This document shows, piece after piece, positions 21,731-31,862 of a DNA stretch of 64,000 nucleotides. A program made the position numbers and the translations under genes. The DNA lies in assembly GCF_030269925.1 (NCBI RefSeq), contig NC_085135.1, positions 7,006,753 to 7,070,752 on the forward strand. Direction: 5' to 3'. Every line of letters starts with the position of its first letter. Position 1 is the stretch's first letter. The stretch comes from Bombyx mori (lineage: Eukaryota; Arthropoda; Insecta; Lepidoptera; Bombycidae). The notes below the pieces were generated by a model. It saw nothing but the letters and a program-made list of their open reading frames with translations, made no database searches and was not told the DNA's origin.

Positions 21731-22108
21731 TGACGGCGTTAACGATATTTATGTTATATAGCACGTGCAATAGGAGTGACTTACACAGGCCAGGTGCGCC
21801 GGCCATGTCGTTCCACTCGTAAACAACAGCTGCAACAGAAGTGACCCATAAATAAGCCAGCTGCGCCGGCCAGTATAAAAAGGCGGTACGTGCCTCGAAA
21901 TGGACATTCGTTGGACTGCGTTTGCCTGGTGCACTTACTATATCCTTGTTACGTTGTGTGATTCAGTGACTGTTGTACGTACTGGTTAAAGTTGGACAAG
22001 TGTTAAAGTGAATTGTTAAGATAACATATTGTTGATTAAATCAGGAATCAAAAAGTGACTTCGTTTTACTTGGTGTTCAGCAAGATAATGTCTACCCTCA
22101 AGCTTATA
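21731..22108 (+). repeat. 3' LTR of NG copy 1
   Basis: Nearly identical to the 5' LTR (18566-18943), same length; a few substitutions are visible (for example actcac/acttac). It is followed by tgtacatg of module A. Confidence 0.9.
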
Positions 22109-22632
22109 TGTACATGTTAGGGTGCGGAGCGTGACCTTACTATCACCTTCAAGATCCCGCAGTACTTTTCTGAGTGGACGCTGCCGGAAGCGAGGTGCTC
22201 TGGCTTGGCGATCCAGAAAGTACTTGACTACAGTAAACAAAGAAACACACCTGCATACACAACCTGGCTCGGATCCAGCAACCCCAGTTGCGGGGAAGCA
22301 ATCCAGTAATCGTTCGTCATTTTGTGAACCACTGGTGATACCGTCTTAGTTTATAATATTGTTATTTAATTTCACTTTCATTAAATTCTTACTCCTGTGT
22401 TCGGTATACCTACCGACACATATTTGACAAAGATACCGTACCACTAATTTATACTGTGTAAACAATTATAATCATTAAATCTGTAGTTAATAAACTCAAG
22501 TGTTATATGTATTGTAATTGTTTCATTTATTGGCGTGAGTCTCCCAGAGCGGTAAGTGGTGGCGCCCTGAGATCCTCCTCACAGAGTCTCCTGTTCACCG
22601 GTTGTCTACCGGTGGTGACGTGTCTAGAAGTG
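22109..22632 (+). repeat. Module A, copy 2, middle part
   Basis: Close match to 6262-6775, with the same hairpin CACCGGT-tgtct-ACCGGTG immediately before the next insertion. The last 12 bases (tgtctagaagtg, 22621-22632) are duplicated at 27816-27827 by the Jockey insertion. Confidence 0.65.
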
Positions 22633-22883
22633 TTTTTTTTTTTTTTTTTTTTTTTTATGATTGAAAGATTACTGGTGGCCCGGAGGCCTTTCCAGTTTCA
22701 CCAGGACACGTGGGCGAGCAAAGGCTCAGCCAGGAGGGGTGGGATTTGCTAACAGCTACCCGAGCGCCTCCGAAGGAGACCTAACAGCTCAAGAGTAGCT
22801 GCTTCGCGAATGAATCTACTACCGGATTGGAATCGCGACCCGCTGAGAAGATCCGGCGAGAACTCAGCGAGCTGATTCATGGG

Positions 22884-24767
22884 TTAGGTTGCACGGCGAA
22901 CTCTTTGTCGAGTTCGACGAGTACGGTTACCGAGGTCCCTAAGCCTGCTCCTAGTGTTAGAGCTGAAGGCGTCTAATGCAAAGGTTATTGGATCTGATGG
23001 ATCCGTAAGGACGTGTCTAGGGCGTCGACGGTGACTGGCTCCTGCGTGATCAGGATTTGGGGAGTAGTCAGCGGCGGCTACGATAAGGCGATTATCATGA
23101 CGCATAGCCTTATCGAAGTACCGTTCCGACACTGACTTCATGTATTTCTGGATAGATTCGAGGCCCAGGTCGTCGTGTAGGTCAACGTTCCTCACGAACC
23201 ACGGAGCTCCGACGGCTAACCTGCAAAAGCGGGATTGTAAAGATTGGAGGGTGTCTATGTGTGTGCGGGCCGCGTGAGCGAACACCACACTCGCGTAAGT
23301 CATGACGGGCCTAATGCAAGTTTTGTAAAGTGTCACCTTGTTTCGAAGGGACATTTTACTCCGCTTACAGATCATGGGGTAGAGTCTACCGAGAATAAAC
23401 GCGGCACGGTCACGGACTGATTTTATATGCGGGCGGAATGTCATCGATGCATCCAGGGTAACGCCCAGGTACTTGACCTTCCTGGCCCAGGGTATGGGTT
23501 GTCTAAAGAGAGTAATCGGGGGTGTGAGATTCCTCCTCCTAATCCGGGAGGAAATCCGTGTGGAGCTTCCCCTCTGAAATAGCACCGCAGTACTTTTCGC
23601 TGGGTTGATGTCTATGCGCCATTTTCGGAACCATTGTCCTAGGGCTAGGGCTGCGCTCTGAAGCTTCTTCGCGATTAGGGACTTGTTTCTACTGGAATAG
23701 TAAACAGTCGTGTCGTCGGCGAATAAAGCTAAATGGGTCGGCGGCGACCGGGGAATATCGTTAACGAATAAGCTAAATAGGAGGGGTGAGAGGACAGAGC
23801 CTTGCGGGACTCCAGCTGTGAGAGATCGTGGGGAGGAGCGGGTTCCCTCGACTCGATATCGAAAAGAGCGGTTCGACAAGAAGTCCCGTATGATGAGCAC
23901 GAGACTATCCGGCACGCCCATGTTGAATAGTTTGAAAATCAAACCGTTGTGCCAGACTTTGTCGAACGCTTTTGCGACGTCGAAGAAGAGAGCTCCCGTG
24001 TATAACGGTTTTGGTCGATTAAGCCCCACAAGAATGTGCTCCGTGAGGCGGTGCACCTGTTGAACGCATGAGTGATTTGTACGGAATCCGAATTGTTCAT
24101 CGATGAGAATGTCCTTGGATGAGACGAAGTCTCTGAGGCGTTTGTAGAGCAGACGCTCATACAGTTTGCCTAGAGACATGAGGAGGCTAATCGGGCGGTA
24201 GCTCGTCGGATGATTTTTTGGTTTACCGGGTTTATGTATGCCGATAACGTCTGCTTCTTTCCACACCGCGGGAAAGATACAGTTCGCCATAGCGGCATTG
24301 AAAATAGATGCCAACATCACAATGAGTTGGACGGGTAGAAGTTTAATAACGCGGTTGGATATATCGTCGGAACCGGGAGCCTTGCGAGGACGTAGGTCTT
24401 TGATCAAGTCTTTAACTTCCATCGGGGTGACGGGTGGTAACGCATCCGAGGGTGGCAAGGAGACTCTGCGTTCTACTTCACTGTCTACTAATTCTACATG
24501 AACAGGGTCCACGGATTGAGTGCTGGGCGTGCACTGGGTTTGCAATGTATCGGCCGGCAGCTCTGCTTTTTCGTCATCATCGAACGCCGCGAGTCGGCCT
24601 GAGGGGCCTACGAGGGGGGGCATAGTTACTACCGTATCCGATTTGAGAGTACGAGCTAAGCGGTAGTAAGACCTTTGGGAGGGCGCGAGTCCTTCTAAGA
24701 AATCAGACCATCTGGCATCTCGGACTTCGGCGATGCGAGACTTTACGTCGCGTTGTAAGGCACGCAT
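22884..24767 (-). pseudogene. Jockey ORF2, reverse transcriptase part
   Basis: 627 codons open. LINE RT blocks in order: LRPRKAPGSDDISNRV, KPGKPKNHPTSYRPISLL, FGFRTNHSCVQQV, FFDVAKAFDKVWH (first Asp), GVPQGSVLSPLLF and FADDTTVYYS (catalytic Asp pair, ~23715-23730), then thumb and C-terminus to the stop at 22884. The protein would copy the element's RNA at a nicked target. The endonuclease is in another frame upstream (24743-25765), so ORF2 is broken by an indel near 24820; the Met at 24767 is not a natural start. Confidence 0.85.
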
Positions 24768-25765
24768 TCGAATACGATTTTCCGCGGTAGGATACCTGTC
24801 GTAGGCGCGTATCGAAGCGTTTTAGCTCTAAGGAGCTCCCTAATATCGTCGGGCAACCCGAAGCGGTAAAGGAAGTCCTCCGCTACAACTTGTTTCGATG
24901 ACCTATCTAATGTCGAGGTGATGTGTGACGTTAAGATGTCTATGGCTTCAGCGGTATCCTGAGGAGACGGGGTAGAGTCCGAGCTAAACGGGAGCGATGG
25001 TGGATCAGATTCAGCCAGGCTAATGCCCAGTGTGTGCCAATCCACCACAGTCCTCGCGACAGGAACGGAATCGGGAGCGCGACCGAGCTTCATAACGACG
25101 GGACGGTGGTCTGAATCTAACTCTGAAACTACTTCGATCGAGTGTAAGCGCAGAGTTACGTTTTTTAATAACGCTATGTCGAGTATATCCGGGCGATGTG
25201 CGATATTTAGCGGGTAGTGAGTCGGGGTTAGCGGAGCGACGATATCGAAGGCGAGATCATCGACTAACGCGTCAAGCCGCCTGCCATTCGGGGTTGTGGT
25301 GTGTGAGTTCCACCTGATGTGTTTACAATTTAGGTCGCCCGCCAGAATGACAGAGCTCCCCATGCCGAGCAGCGCCTCGATATCACTGCTTAGAACGATC
25401 TTATCCGGTGGAAGATAAACGGACGCGATAACGATCGGCGCGTGTCCCGTCAGTGAGATTCGGCACACTGATGCTTCGATATTAGCGAGCGCGGGAGGAT
25501 CGAGCGGGACGCAATGCAGGGCTCTTCTATAGTAAATGACGGTACCACCACCACGAGCAGAGAGCCTGTCGTTCCTGACCATGTTATAGTTCGCGATTTT
25601 AGGGTCACGGCGCGCGGGCTTAAGTAGGGTCTCCTGCACTAAAAAGATATCAATTTGATGGTCACGCAAAAAGTCAGAAACCTGATCACGTTGATTTGCG
25701 AGACCGTAAGCGTTAAAAAATCCTATCGTTACGGATAGGGGCTTTACTCTACTTATATACGCCAT
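24743..25765 (-). pseudogene. Jockey ORF2, AP-endonuclease part
   Basis: 340 codons starting MAYISRVKPLSVTIGFFNAYGL. AP-endonuclease motifs follow: the QET of VQETLLKP (~25650), VYLPPD, AGDLNCKHIRWNS (catalytic Asp/Asn) and LDSDHRPVV (catalytic Asp-His, ~25100). This enzyme nicks target DNA to start target-primed reverse transcription. After about residue 315 the frame is lost (RYAPTTGILPRK is out of frame) and the RT continues in another frame. ORF2 begins 3 bp after the ORF1 stop. Confidence 0.85.
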
Positions 25766-25768
25766 TGA

Positions 25769-27460
25769 TTACCGGCGGAGTGAGAGGAGGACGTACGTAT
25801 TTAATGACGCGTATACGTCGGCGTATTCTTGCACAACGGCGATAAAGTGTTGTGCAGTGGAGGCAGCGCGAATGGCGTCGCCCAAAGCGTTAACGCGCTC
25901 AAAGTTGATCGACTGAAAGAAGTCGATCGCTAAAGCGAGATTGTCGGACGCGGTCGGAGGGCAAGTCGCGGGAGAGGGACGAGTCGCGGGGGCGGGACGA
26001 GTCGCGGGGGCGGGACGAATCGCGGAGGAGGGAATTGTAGCCGTGTTCATATACGGCAGCGGTTTCGCCCAGGCCGAGACACTGGGCACCGGCGCCGGAA
26101 CGAACGCTGGCTTAGCCTGCGACACAGAGGGTGCCGAGGCTTTGATGTCTGGGCCGGAAGCTCGGAGGCGGTTTTGGCGGGCGACGCGGCGATTTATTTT
26201 CGGAGCTCGGGGGCATCCGCGGTAATTTGCGGGGTGACCCTGTGTTTGACACAGGACGCAGCTAGGCGGTTCCGTCGCGGTTTTTTGGTCGCGAGCGCAG
26301 AGGGCCGTGGCGTGATCGCCCAAACACTTAACACATCGGGGGTGCGCGTGACAGTTACGGGAAGAGTGCCCGTACAGTTGACAGTTATGGCACTGGCTAG
26401 GAGTGCCTTTTTTATGGGGGGCTTCGACGGCGATACCGGAGAGCCTACAGACGGCCTGTGTGTTGAAGATTTTCTTACCCTCGGGGGTAGGCTGGAGGGT
26501 GACTAGAACCATATTATATGGCTCCCTACCGCGACCGGTGTGCATACGGTGCACAGAATTCACTGGAAAGCCCTGTTCTAACAAATCGGCCTTGACGAGC
26601 TCTACATCTAACTCTTTAGGGATTCCGCGTATTACAACGCGGAGTTCGCGCTCCTCCTGGAGCGTATACGTATGGAAACTTATACGTTCCTTACGGAGGT
26701 AAGAAGAGAGGGCCCTATGGTCGTCGGGTGTTTGAACCTTAATTTGAATGCCGTTCGCGAGGTTACGGGCATTCGTAAAATTTATATTTTTAGCCTTAAG
26801 GGCCAGGCAAACTCGATCCCAAGCTGCCTTCTCCTGAAGGATAACCGGGGGAGGGGTCTGGGTTTTATTTTGTGCCACCGGACGCGGCGACGGAGTGACA
26901 CGGGCTGGGGGCGCAACGGGAGTCTGAGGGCGGGGGCGCGACGCGTTCGCGGCTTTGCTAATTTTAGCGGCCGCGGGAGCTCGGGACTCCGCGGCACGCT
27001 TCTTACCCTTCTGTACCAGGGTGAATCCATCCGTCGATGAGGCGGGAGCGAGGTCAACCTCCATGTCCGAGTCAGAGTCGGAGCACGAGGAGGCGGGTGC
27101 AGGCGACCTACGAGCAAGTGTAGGTGCTTTAGAGGGCGCGACGGAGGCCGCGGATGATCGCTCAGCTGAAACGATGGTCACAACGGACGACGCAGCAGCT
27201 TTACTCGCCAGTATAGGCGACACGGGAGCGGCAGGCACGACGGAGGCTGCGTTGCTCAATGCAGAAGCTTTGCACGCAGGTACAGGCGACGCAGGAGCAG
27301 CGAGCGCGGCGGAGTCCTCGAGAGGGCTCGCAGTGTGATTGGCCTTGAAGGCCAGAAACTCTGAGGCGAGCTGTGGGTGGTGAAGTCGGAGGAATTCCGC
27401 GAATACAGCGTCCATGATCGCTGAGTACCCAGGTGGGGCGGCCCCGGGTCTTGAAAACAC
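25769..27460 (-). CDS. Jockey ORF1 protein (gag-like, nucleic-acid binding)
   Basis: 563 residues, apparently intact. The N-terminal half is Ala/Pro/Ser-rich. A PRE_C2HC-like domain (about residues 230-340; SSYLRKERISFHTY, LRVVIRGIPKELD) is followed by three Cys/His knuckles (CHNCQLYGHSSRNC, CVKCLGDHATALC, CVLCQTQGHPANYRGC; about residues 355-415) and a Pro/Ala-rich tail with short APATRP repeats. It packages the element RNA. The start Met at 27460 is the first in frame after a 355-bp 5' UTR. Confidence 0.8.
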   Translation of the reverse strand: MFSRPGAAPPGYSAIMDAVFAEFLRLHHPQLASEFLAFKANHTASPLEDSAALAAPASPVPACKASALSNAASVVPAAPVSPILASKAAASSVVTIVSAERSSAASVAPSKAPTLARRSPAPASSCSDSDSDMEVDLAPASSTDGFTLVQKGKKRAAESRAPAAAKISKAANASRPRPQTPVAPPARVTPSPRPVAQNKTQTPPPVILQEKAAWDRVCLALKAKNINFTNARNLANGIQIKVQTPDDHRALSSYLRKERISFHTYTLQEERELRVVIRGIPKELDVELVKADLLEQGFPVNSVHRMHTGRGREPYNMVLVTLQPTPEGKKIFNTQAVCRLSGIAVEAPHKKGTPSQCHNCQLYGHSSRNCHAHPRCVKCLGDHATALCARDQKTATEPPSCVLCQTQGHPANYRGCPRAPKINRRVARQNRLRASGPDIKASAPSVSQAKPAFVPAPVPSVSAWAKPLPYMNTATIPSSAIRPAPATRPAPATRPSPATCPPTASDNLALAIDFFQSINFERVNALGDAIRAASTAQHFIAVVQEYADVYASLNTYVLLSLRR

Positions 27461-27827
27461 TCGCCTTGCGGCGAGGCCCCAACTTCTCGGACCTGAGCGG
27501 TTCTATTGAACACAGGTGGCAATGCGGCGCGATTACTACAGGACAAAGAAAAAGCAAAACAAATCAGAAATAACAAAAAGAAACAAAACAAATAAATACT
27601 TGCAGGAAACCACTTTGTCGGCAAATGTACCACGAACACAAAAATAACTAAAACGAAACAAATAAAAGCTTCCAGGAAAAACACTTGGTCGGCAGATGTA
27701 TCACGATCACAGGCCGCGCGAACAATGGCCGGGCTAACAAAAGCCGGGCGAACAAAGACCGGGCGAACGAGTGGTCGATGAGCACGTCCGCACGTGACGG
27801 GTGCCTCTATCGGAATGTCTAGAAGTG

Positions 27828-27941
27828 GTGCGACTCGGCCCCGTGTCTCTCGACCCATAGACCACCTTTTGGGGAGTGACGCGACTGGGCCTCATGTAAC
27901 ATCGGCATACCAGGGACACCCTTAGACACAGACACGTTATA
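27828..27941 (+). repeat. Module A, copy 2, right part
   Basis: Matches 13358-13473. It ends cgttata and is followed by the TSD copy atct (27942-27945) and the second half of the CR1-like LINE. Confidence 0.65.
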
Positions 27942-27945
27942 ATCT

Positions 27946-28565
27946 TAGGGATGGCACAAATTTTAGAAATTGGTCTGTAGTTAGCTATGTTATGTTTATC
28001 ACCGCTCATAAAGACTGGCACCACGAACGACCGCTTCCAAATACGGGGCATAGCACCAGTTGATAATGAGAGATTAAAAAGAAGATGCAAAGGGTAACAC
28101 AGCTGAGCGTAACATTGTCGCAAAAAAACAGGCGGAATACCATCCGGACCAGCACCCTTGGAAATATCAAGATTTTTCAAATATTGCTTGACTTTACCCA
28201 CCGAAATAAAAAATGAAGAAATATCTGCACAGTTAAGGTCGTAAGAAGCAGGGGTATAACTTAAGGATGATGCTGACTGTGTATTGTTAGTTAAAAAGGC
28301 AGAACCAAAATGAACATTAAATAAATTACATATTTCAGAACCATCAGATGAGCACCTATCATTTAAGAACAATTCGTTAGGAAAATCCCCAGCACTCCTC
28401 TTGGATTTAACAAATCTCCAAAATTGCTTACTGCACTTCAAGATATCATCCTCACACTTTGTTATGTGTGCATTGTAACAGCAAATTTTTAAAGCTTTTT
28501 GTCTTTCACGAAGAACAGAAAAACTTGAATAGTCGGCCAATCGACCATAACATTTCCATTTCCTA
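27946..28565 (-). pseudogene. CR1-like LINE, upstream half (pre-RT and first RT blocks)
   Basis: The minus-strand frame has QFWRFVKSKR, LDISKGAGPDGIPPVFL and FMSGDKHNIANYRPISK, the region between endonuclease and RT of CR1-type LINEs. It ends at KICAIPKI where module A is inserted; the next codons (FERIVYDF) are found at 18113. The segment is cut on its upstream side by the R1-clade poly(A) at 28566. No endonuclease is present. Confidence 0.75.
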
Positions 28566-29134
28566 TTTTTTTTTTTTCCGGGTAGAGGGCCGAACATCCT
28601 ACGAGGTCCCCGCGCAAAAGGGGCGCGCGGGGTATGTGAGACTCAACGATCTGCATGGTGTTGTGAGCAGAGCGCGGGCCCAAGGATTTTAGGACCCACC
28701 CACTAAACGACTCCCCTGCACTCTTACACCCGACGTCCGATCCCCTCCGAGGTCAGAGCCCGGATGAGGTAGGGGGGCTACCGCGGTCAACACTACAAAT
28801 AGACGGCGCGGCTCACCCCAAGGACGCCCAGCCGACGGAGCCTTCGAGGCGAATCGAAGGCTCTGAAACGTCGGCCGTCTCGGTACGGCAGCCCGTCGGG
28901 CCGCCCGGACGGTGCCGCTGGTGTCCCGGAATACCCCGCTGGACCAGCCTGCCGGGTCGGGACGCGATACACCGTCGACCGGTCGCTCTATTCACTCCAC
29001 GGCAGCGCGCTAGAGTGCTGGTAGCGCGCCGCGCGGCCTCACCCCCTCAGGTCGCCCCTTGACCTTCACCGGGGGGAGGCCGCTACCTACAGGGGCCGGG
29101 ACGTACGGGCGTATTCCCGCCTCCGGCCCCCGGC

Positions 29135-29830
29135 TCAACGGCGACGGATCGGTGCGGAAAGTGAAGAGCTCTCCCTCTCTCGCTCCGCCGCCTCCTTCTG
29201 CGAGATGGTGGACTCGCAGAAGTCGAGCATCGCCTTCCAGGACGCGTCGCTGCCGAGCATCGTAGCCACGACGCGCGGCAGCGAGAGGTCCTCTCCAATG
29301 ACCGCGACGAGGGCGGCGCGTTGCTCGTCAAATCCAGAGCAACGCGCCAATGTATGTTCCGCTGTGTCTTCCTCGTCGCGGTCCGCGCAGTGGTGGCACT
29401 GCGGAGTCGGTTCCCTTCCGGCTATCTTGTGCAAGTACCGGCCGAAGCATCCGTGGCCGGTAAGCATCTGCGTCAGCCGGAAGGTGAGGCATCCGCGGTC
29501 ACGGCCCACCCAGTCCGCGAGGACCGGGCGGACCGCCTCGACGGTACGGAGGCCGGCCGACGGGTCCGCCAAGCGGCGAGACCACGTCTCCAGCACGGAC
29601 CGCCGAGAGGGGAGCCTCCGCACTCGAACTACACCTTCGCTGGGGCGCCCTTCCCCCCTAGAGCGGAGGTCGCTACGCCACCTGTAATCGGCAGCGAGCG
29701 CCTCCGCCTCCAGGTCCCAGGGTGGTGCCCCGGCGAGCAAGCACGCCGCCTCGAAGGAGACGGTGCGGTATCCTCGGATCGCCCTGACCGCGATCGCGCG
29801 CTGCGGACATCGCAGCGCCGCGACGCTGTC
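29135..29830 (-). pseudogene. R1-clade ORF2 C-terminal end (segment 2)
   Basis: About 230 codons nearly identical to 31863-32488. They contain the C-terminal finger CHHCADRDEEDTAEHTLARC and run on to the natural end (LSAPIRRR). At 29830 the sequence jumps directly from ORF1 tail sequence, so the endonuclease and RT catalytic region are missing from this segment. Confidence 0.75.
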
Positions 29831-31862
29831 CCGCCCTGCGGCTTGACAACAGCCGCGGCGGGAACTGACTCGCCGGCTGCCCTTTTTGCAGCCGGCTCTC
29901 TCCTCTTTTTATTTTTCTTTCCGCCCCTCCTCGTTTTAGTAGAGGAGGGGGCGGATTTACACGCCGGGCCCCCGGCCCGGTGGTCAGCCTTCCTTTTAGC
30001 CGCGTCGCACAAGACGCAGTGCGGCGCGGCTGTGGTGCAGGAGGCTGCCTTGTGCCCCGGTTGGCCGCAGCGGAAACACAGGTCGCTGCGGTCCACGGTC
30101 GAGGGGCACTTGGCGAGGCCGTGGCCGGTGCCGAAGCACCGAAGACAACGCCACGGCCTCGCTCTCCTGCAGTTGCACGTGGGCCACTACCCAGCCCACG
30201 CGCAGCCATCCTGGGCTGTCCGAAGGCCGACCCTGTGGAGGAGTGGCCAGGAGGTTCGCCGTTGCTACCGGGCAACGCGCCCACGCCGTCCGAGTACCGG
30301 AATATGTTTCCCGGAGCTCCCCGACTTTGACGTCGGCGAGGGCGCAGTTGCCCTGCGACGCGATGGCCGCGGCAACCTCCTCCTTCGTGGCGCACTCGTC
30401 GAGGCCCGTGATTTTGACTTCACCCATCTTCACGGGCAGCGCGATGCGCACCACCTCGGGGTCCGGCAGGATCTCCCTCAGCCGTGCCGCCAATTTTTCG
30501 GCCGCGGCGTTGGTGTTCGGGCCGGGGCACTCTATGAGACGGGCCCCGTTGGCCGTCTGCCGGACCTTGATGCCCCCCTCCACGCCGAGGGCGTCCACAT
30601 TCACGCCGCCGCGCGCCTGGGTCATCACCTCGTGGTAGGTGATGCCCTTTTCTTTGCCGGCCGGCAGCAGCTCCACTACCACTGCAGCCGACCGCGGGGC
30701 GCGCGGCGTCCTTCGTCCATTTCGGCCCCTCGGCTCCGCTCGACCCTCTTGACGGGGAGCGGCGGCCGCAGGGGCGGGCTTGGGGCGCGGCGCAAGAGGC
30801 GCCGCCACCTTTTTGGGCCCGCGCCGCACCACCGTCGTCCAGGCCTCGTTCATGTTGACCGGGGCCGGGGGCAGTGGGCGGGGCTGGGGGGTCGGGGCCG
30901 GTTTCGCAGCGTTGACGCCCCCCTTCTTTTTGTTTCGGCTCCTGCCGGGCCCCGCCTTCACAGGCTGGGTCGGGGCAGGAGCAGTCTTCTGATTCTTGCG
31001 CTGGCCGGTGACTTGTGCTCCTGAGGGGACGGGTTTTGGTGCCCCCGTGACTTGTTGGGTCCCCGATGGTCCGGGCTTGGACGGAACAGCAGCTGAGGCG
31101 GCCGAACGTGCCGCAGGTGTCGCGCCCCTTTTAGGGCCGCCATAAGTTCTGACGGCCATTGATTTTCGGGGCGCTGGCACAGGCGCACTGCCTTTCGCCT
31201 CATGGGCGAGGGGCGGCCTCGCACGCTCCACCCTGGAGCTGCGTGCTTCCTGTATAAGGAGCTGCCGCCTTAACTCCTCGACCTCGGTGAGGCCTTCCGC
31301 TTCGGGCGGAGGGGGACCAGGGGCCAAGCTGCGCTGCTTCTCTACCAGGTCGTTGACCACCGTGCGCAGCTCTGCCATATCGACCTTGATTTGGCCGTTT
31401 TCAGCTCGCAGGTGGCCGTTCTCTTCGCTAACCTGCGCAAAGCGGGCGTGCATCAGGTCCAGCTCCCGCCGCAGGTCCGCGTTCTCCTTATTCGTCGTGC
31501 GCTCCACGACCTCAGCCAATATCTCCTCCATCGAGGTGGCTGAGGATTTGAGGGCCCGTAGGTAATCACCCTTTAAGCCCGCGCTCGACTTCGTCGCCAC
31601 CGCGGACACAAGCTTCTGGATAATGTTCAATCTACGGAGGGGGTCATAGGGACCCACCTCCGTCAGGGAACGCTCCAGACGCTCGACCTCTCCTACCTCT
31701 GTCCCGTTCTGTGCCTTGCGGCAGGCGGCCCTGGACTGCGCCGAGGAGGCAGCATCCAGTCCGCGGGAAGAAATGTCACAATTGGTGGCGGGCGGCGCCG
31801 CAGCAGCCGCCGGCTCTTCCGCCAACGTCATGTACTTGGCGCTGGCAGGCTCTCCTTCCGAT
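29831..31862 (-). pseudogene. R1-clade ORF1 (gag-like), frameshifted (segment 2)
   Basis: A frame of 611 codons from Met 31831 (in-frame codons continue upstream to ~31862). It includes a coiled-coil-like region (ENADLRRELDLMHARFAQV, residues ~115-165), a long Pro/Ala/Lys-rich basic linker, and an RNA-binding fold before the fingers. The fingers appear in a shifted frame (30096-29831): CFRCGQPGHKAASC and CVLCDAAKRKADHRAGGPAC. One indel near 30240 therefore separates the body from its knuckles. Confidence 0.7.

Larger units (their letters stand above)
18566..22108 (+). mobile_element. NG copy 1: non-autonomous gypsy derivative carrying a Jockey tail
   Basis: 378-bp LTRs (18566-18943, 21731-22108) begin TGACGGCG and end GCTTATA. 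A tRNA-Leu-type primer site TCAGAAGTG follows the 5' LTR. Flanks are tata/tgta, a 4-bp TSD with one change; the empty-site sequence in module A copy 1 supports tgta. The interior has gag, then only the C-terminal end of integrase, with a Jockey 3' fragment inside it. Protease and RT are absent. A second copy with the same deletion and the same Jockey insert lies at 54610-60240. Confidence 0.85.
22633..27815 (-). mobile_element. Jockey-clade LINE, near full length
   Basis: 5.2 kb with a 12-bp TSD tgtctagaagtg (22621-22632, 27816-27827) and a poly(A) tail (T run 22633-22656 on the plus strand). Minus-strand order: 5' UTR (27815-27461), ORF1 (27460-25769), ORF2 endonuclease (25765-~24800), RT (~24800-22884), 3' UTR. 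A frameshift in ORF2 near 24820 is the only clear lesion. The subfamily differs from the copies at 14338, 41701 and 58104. Confidence 0.9.
18114..27941 (+). mobile_element. Module A, copy 2: LTR-like repeat, split by NG and Jockey insertions
   Basis: It starts TGTAACGC and ends CGTTATA (imperfect inverted ends), with TSD atct (18110-18113, 27942-27945; atctt is also possible). Without nested elements it is about 1.1 kb and non-coding: 18114-18561, 22109-22632 and 27828-27941. A TATA box (18325) and a downstream AATAAA (~22487) suggest an LTR, perhaps a solo LTR. The left ~450 bp differ from the corresponding flank of copy 1, so only the right part is shared. Confidence 0.55.

Noticed and set aside
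29205..31024. Long plus-strand ORFs (up to 567 codons) in the GC-rich region
   Set aside because: Antisense shadows of the R1-clade ORFs caused by high GC; low-complexity composition and no domain.
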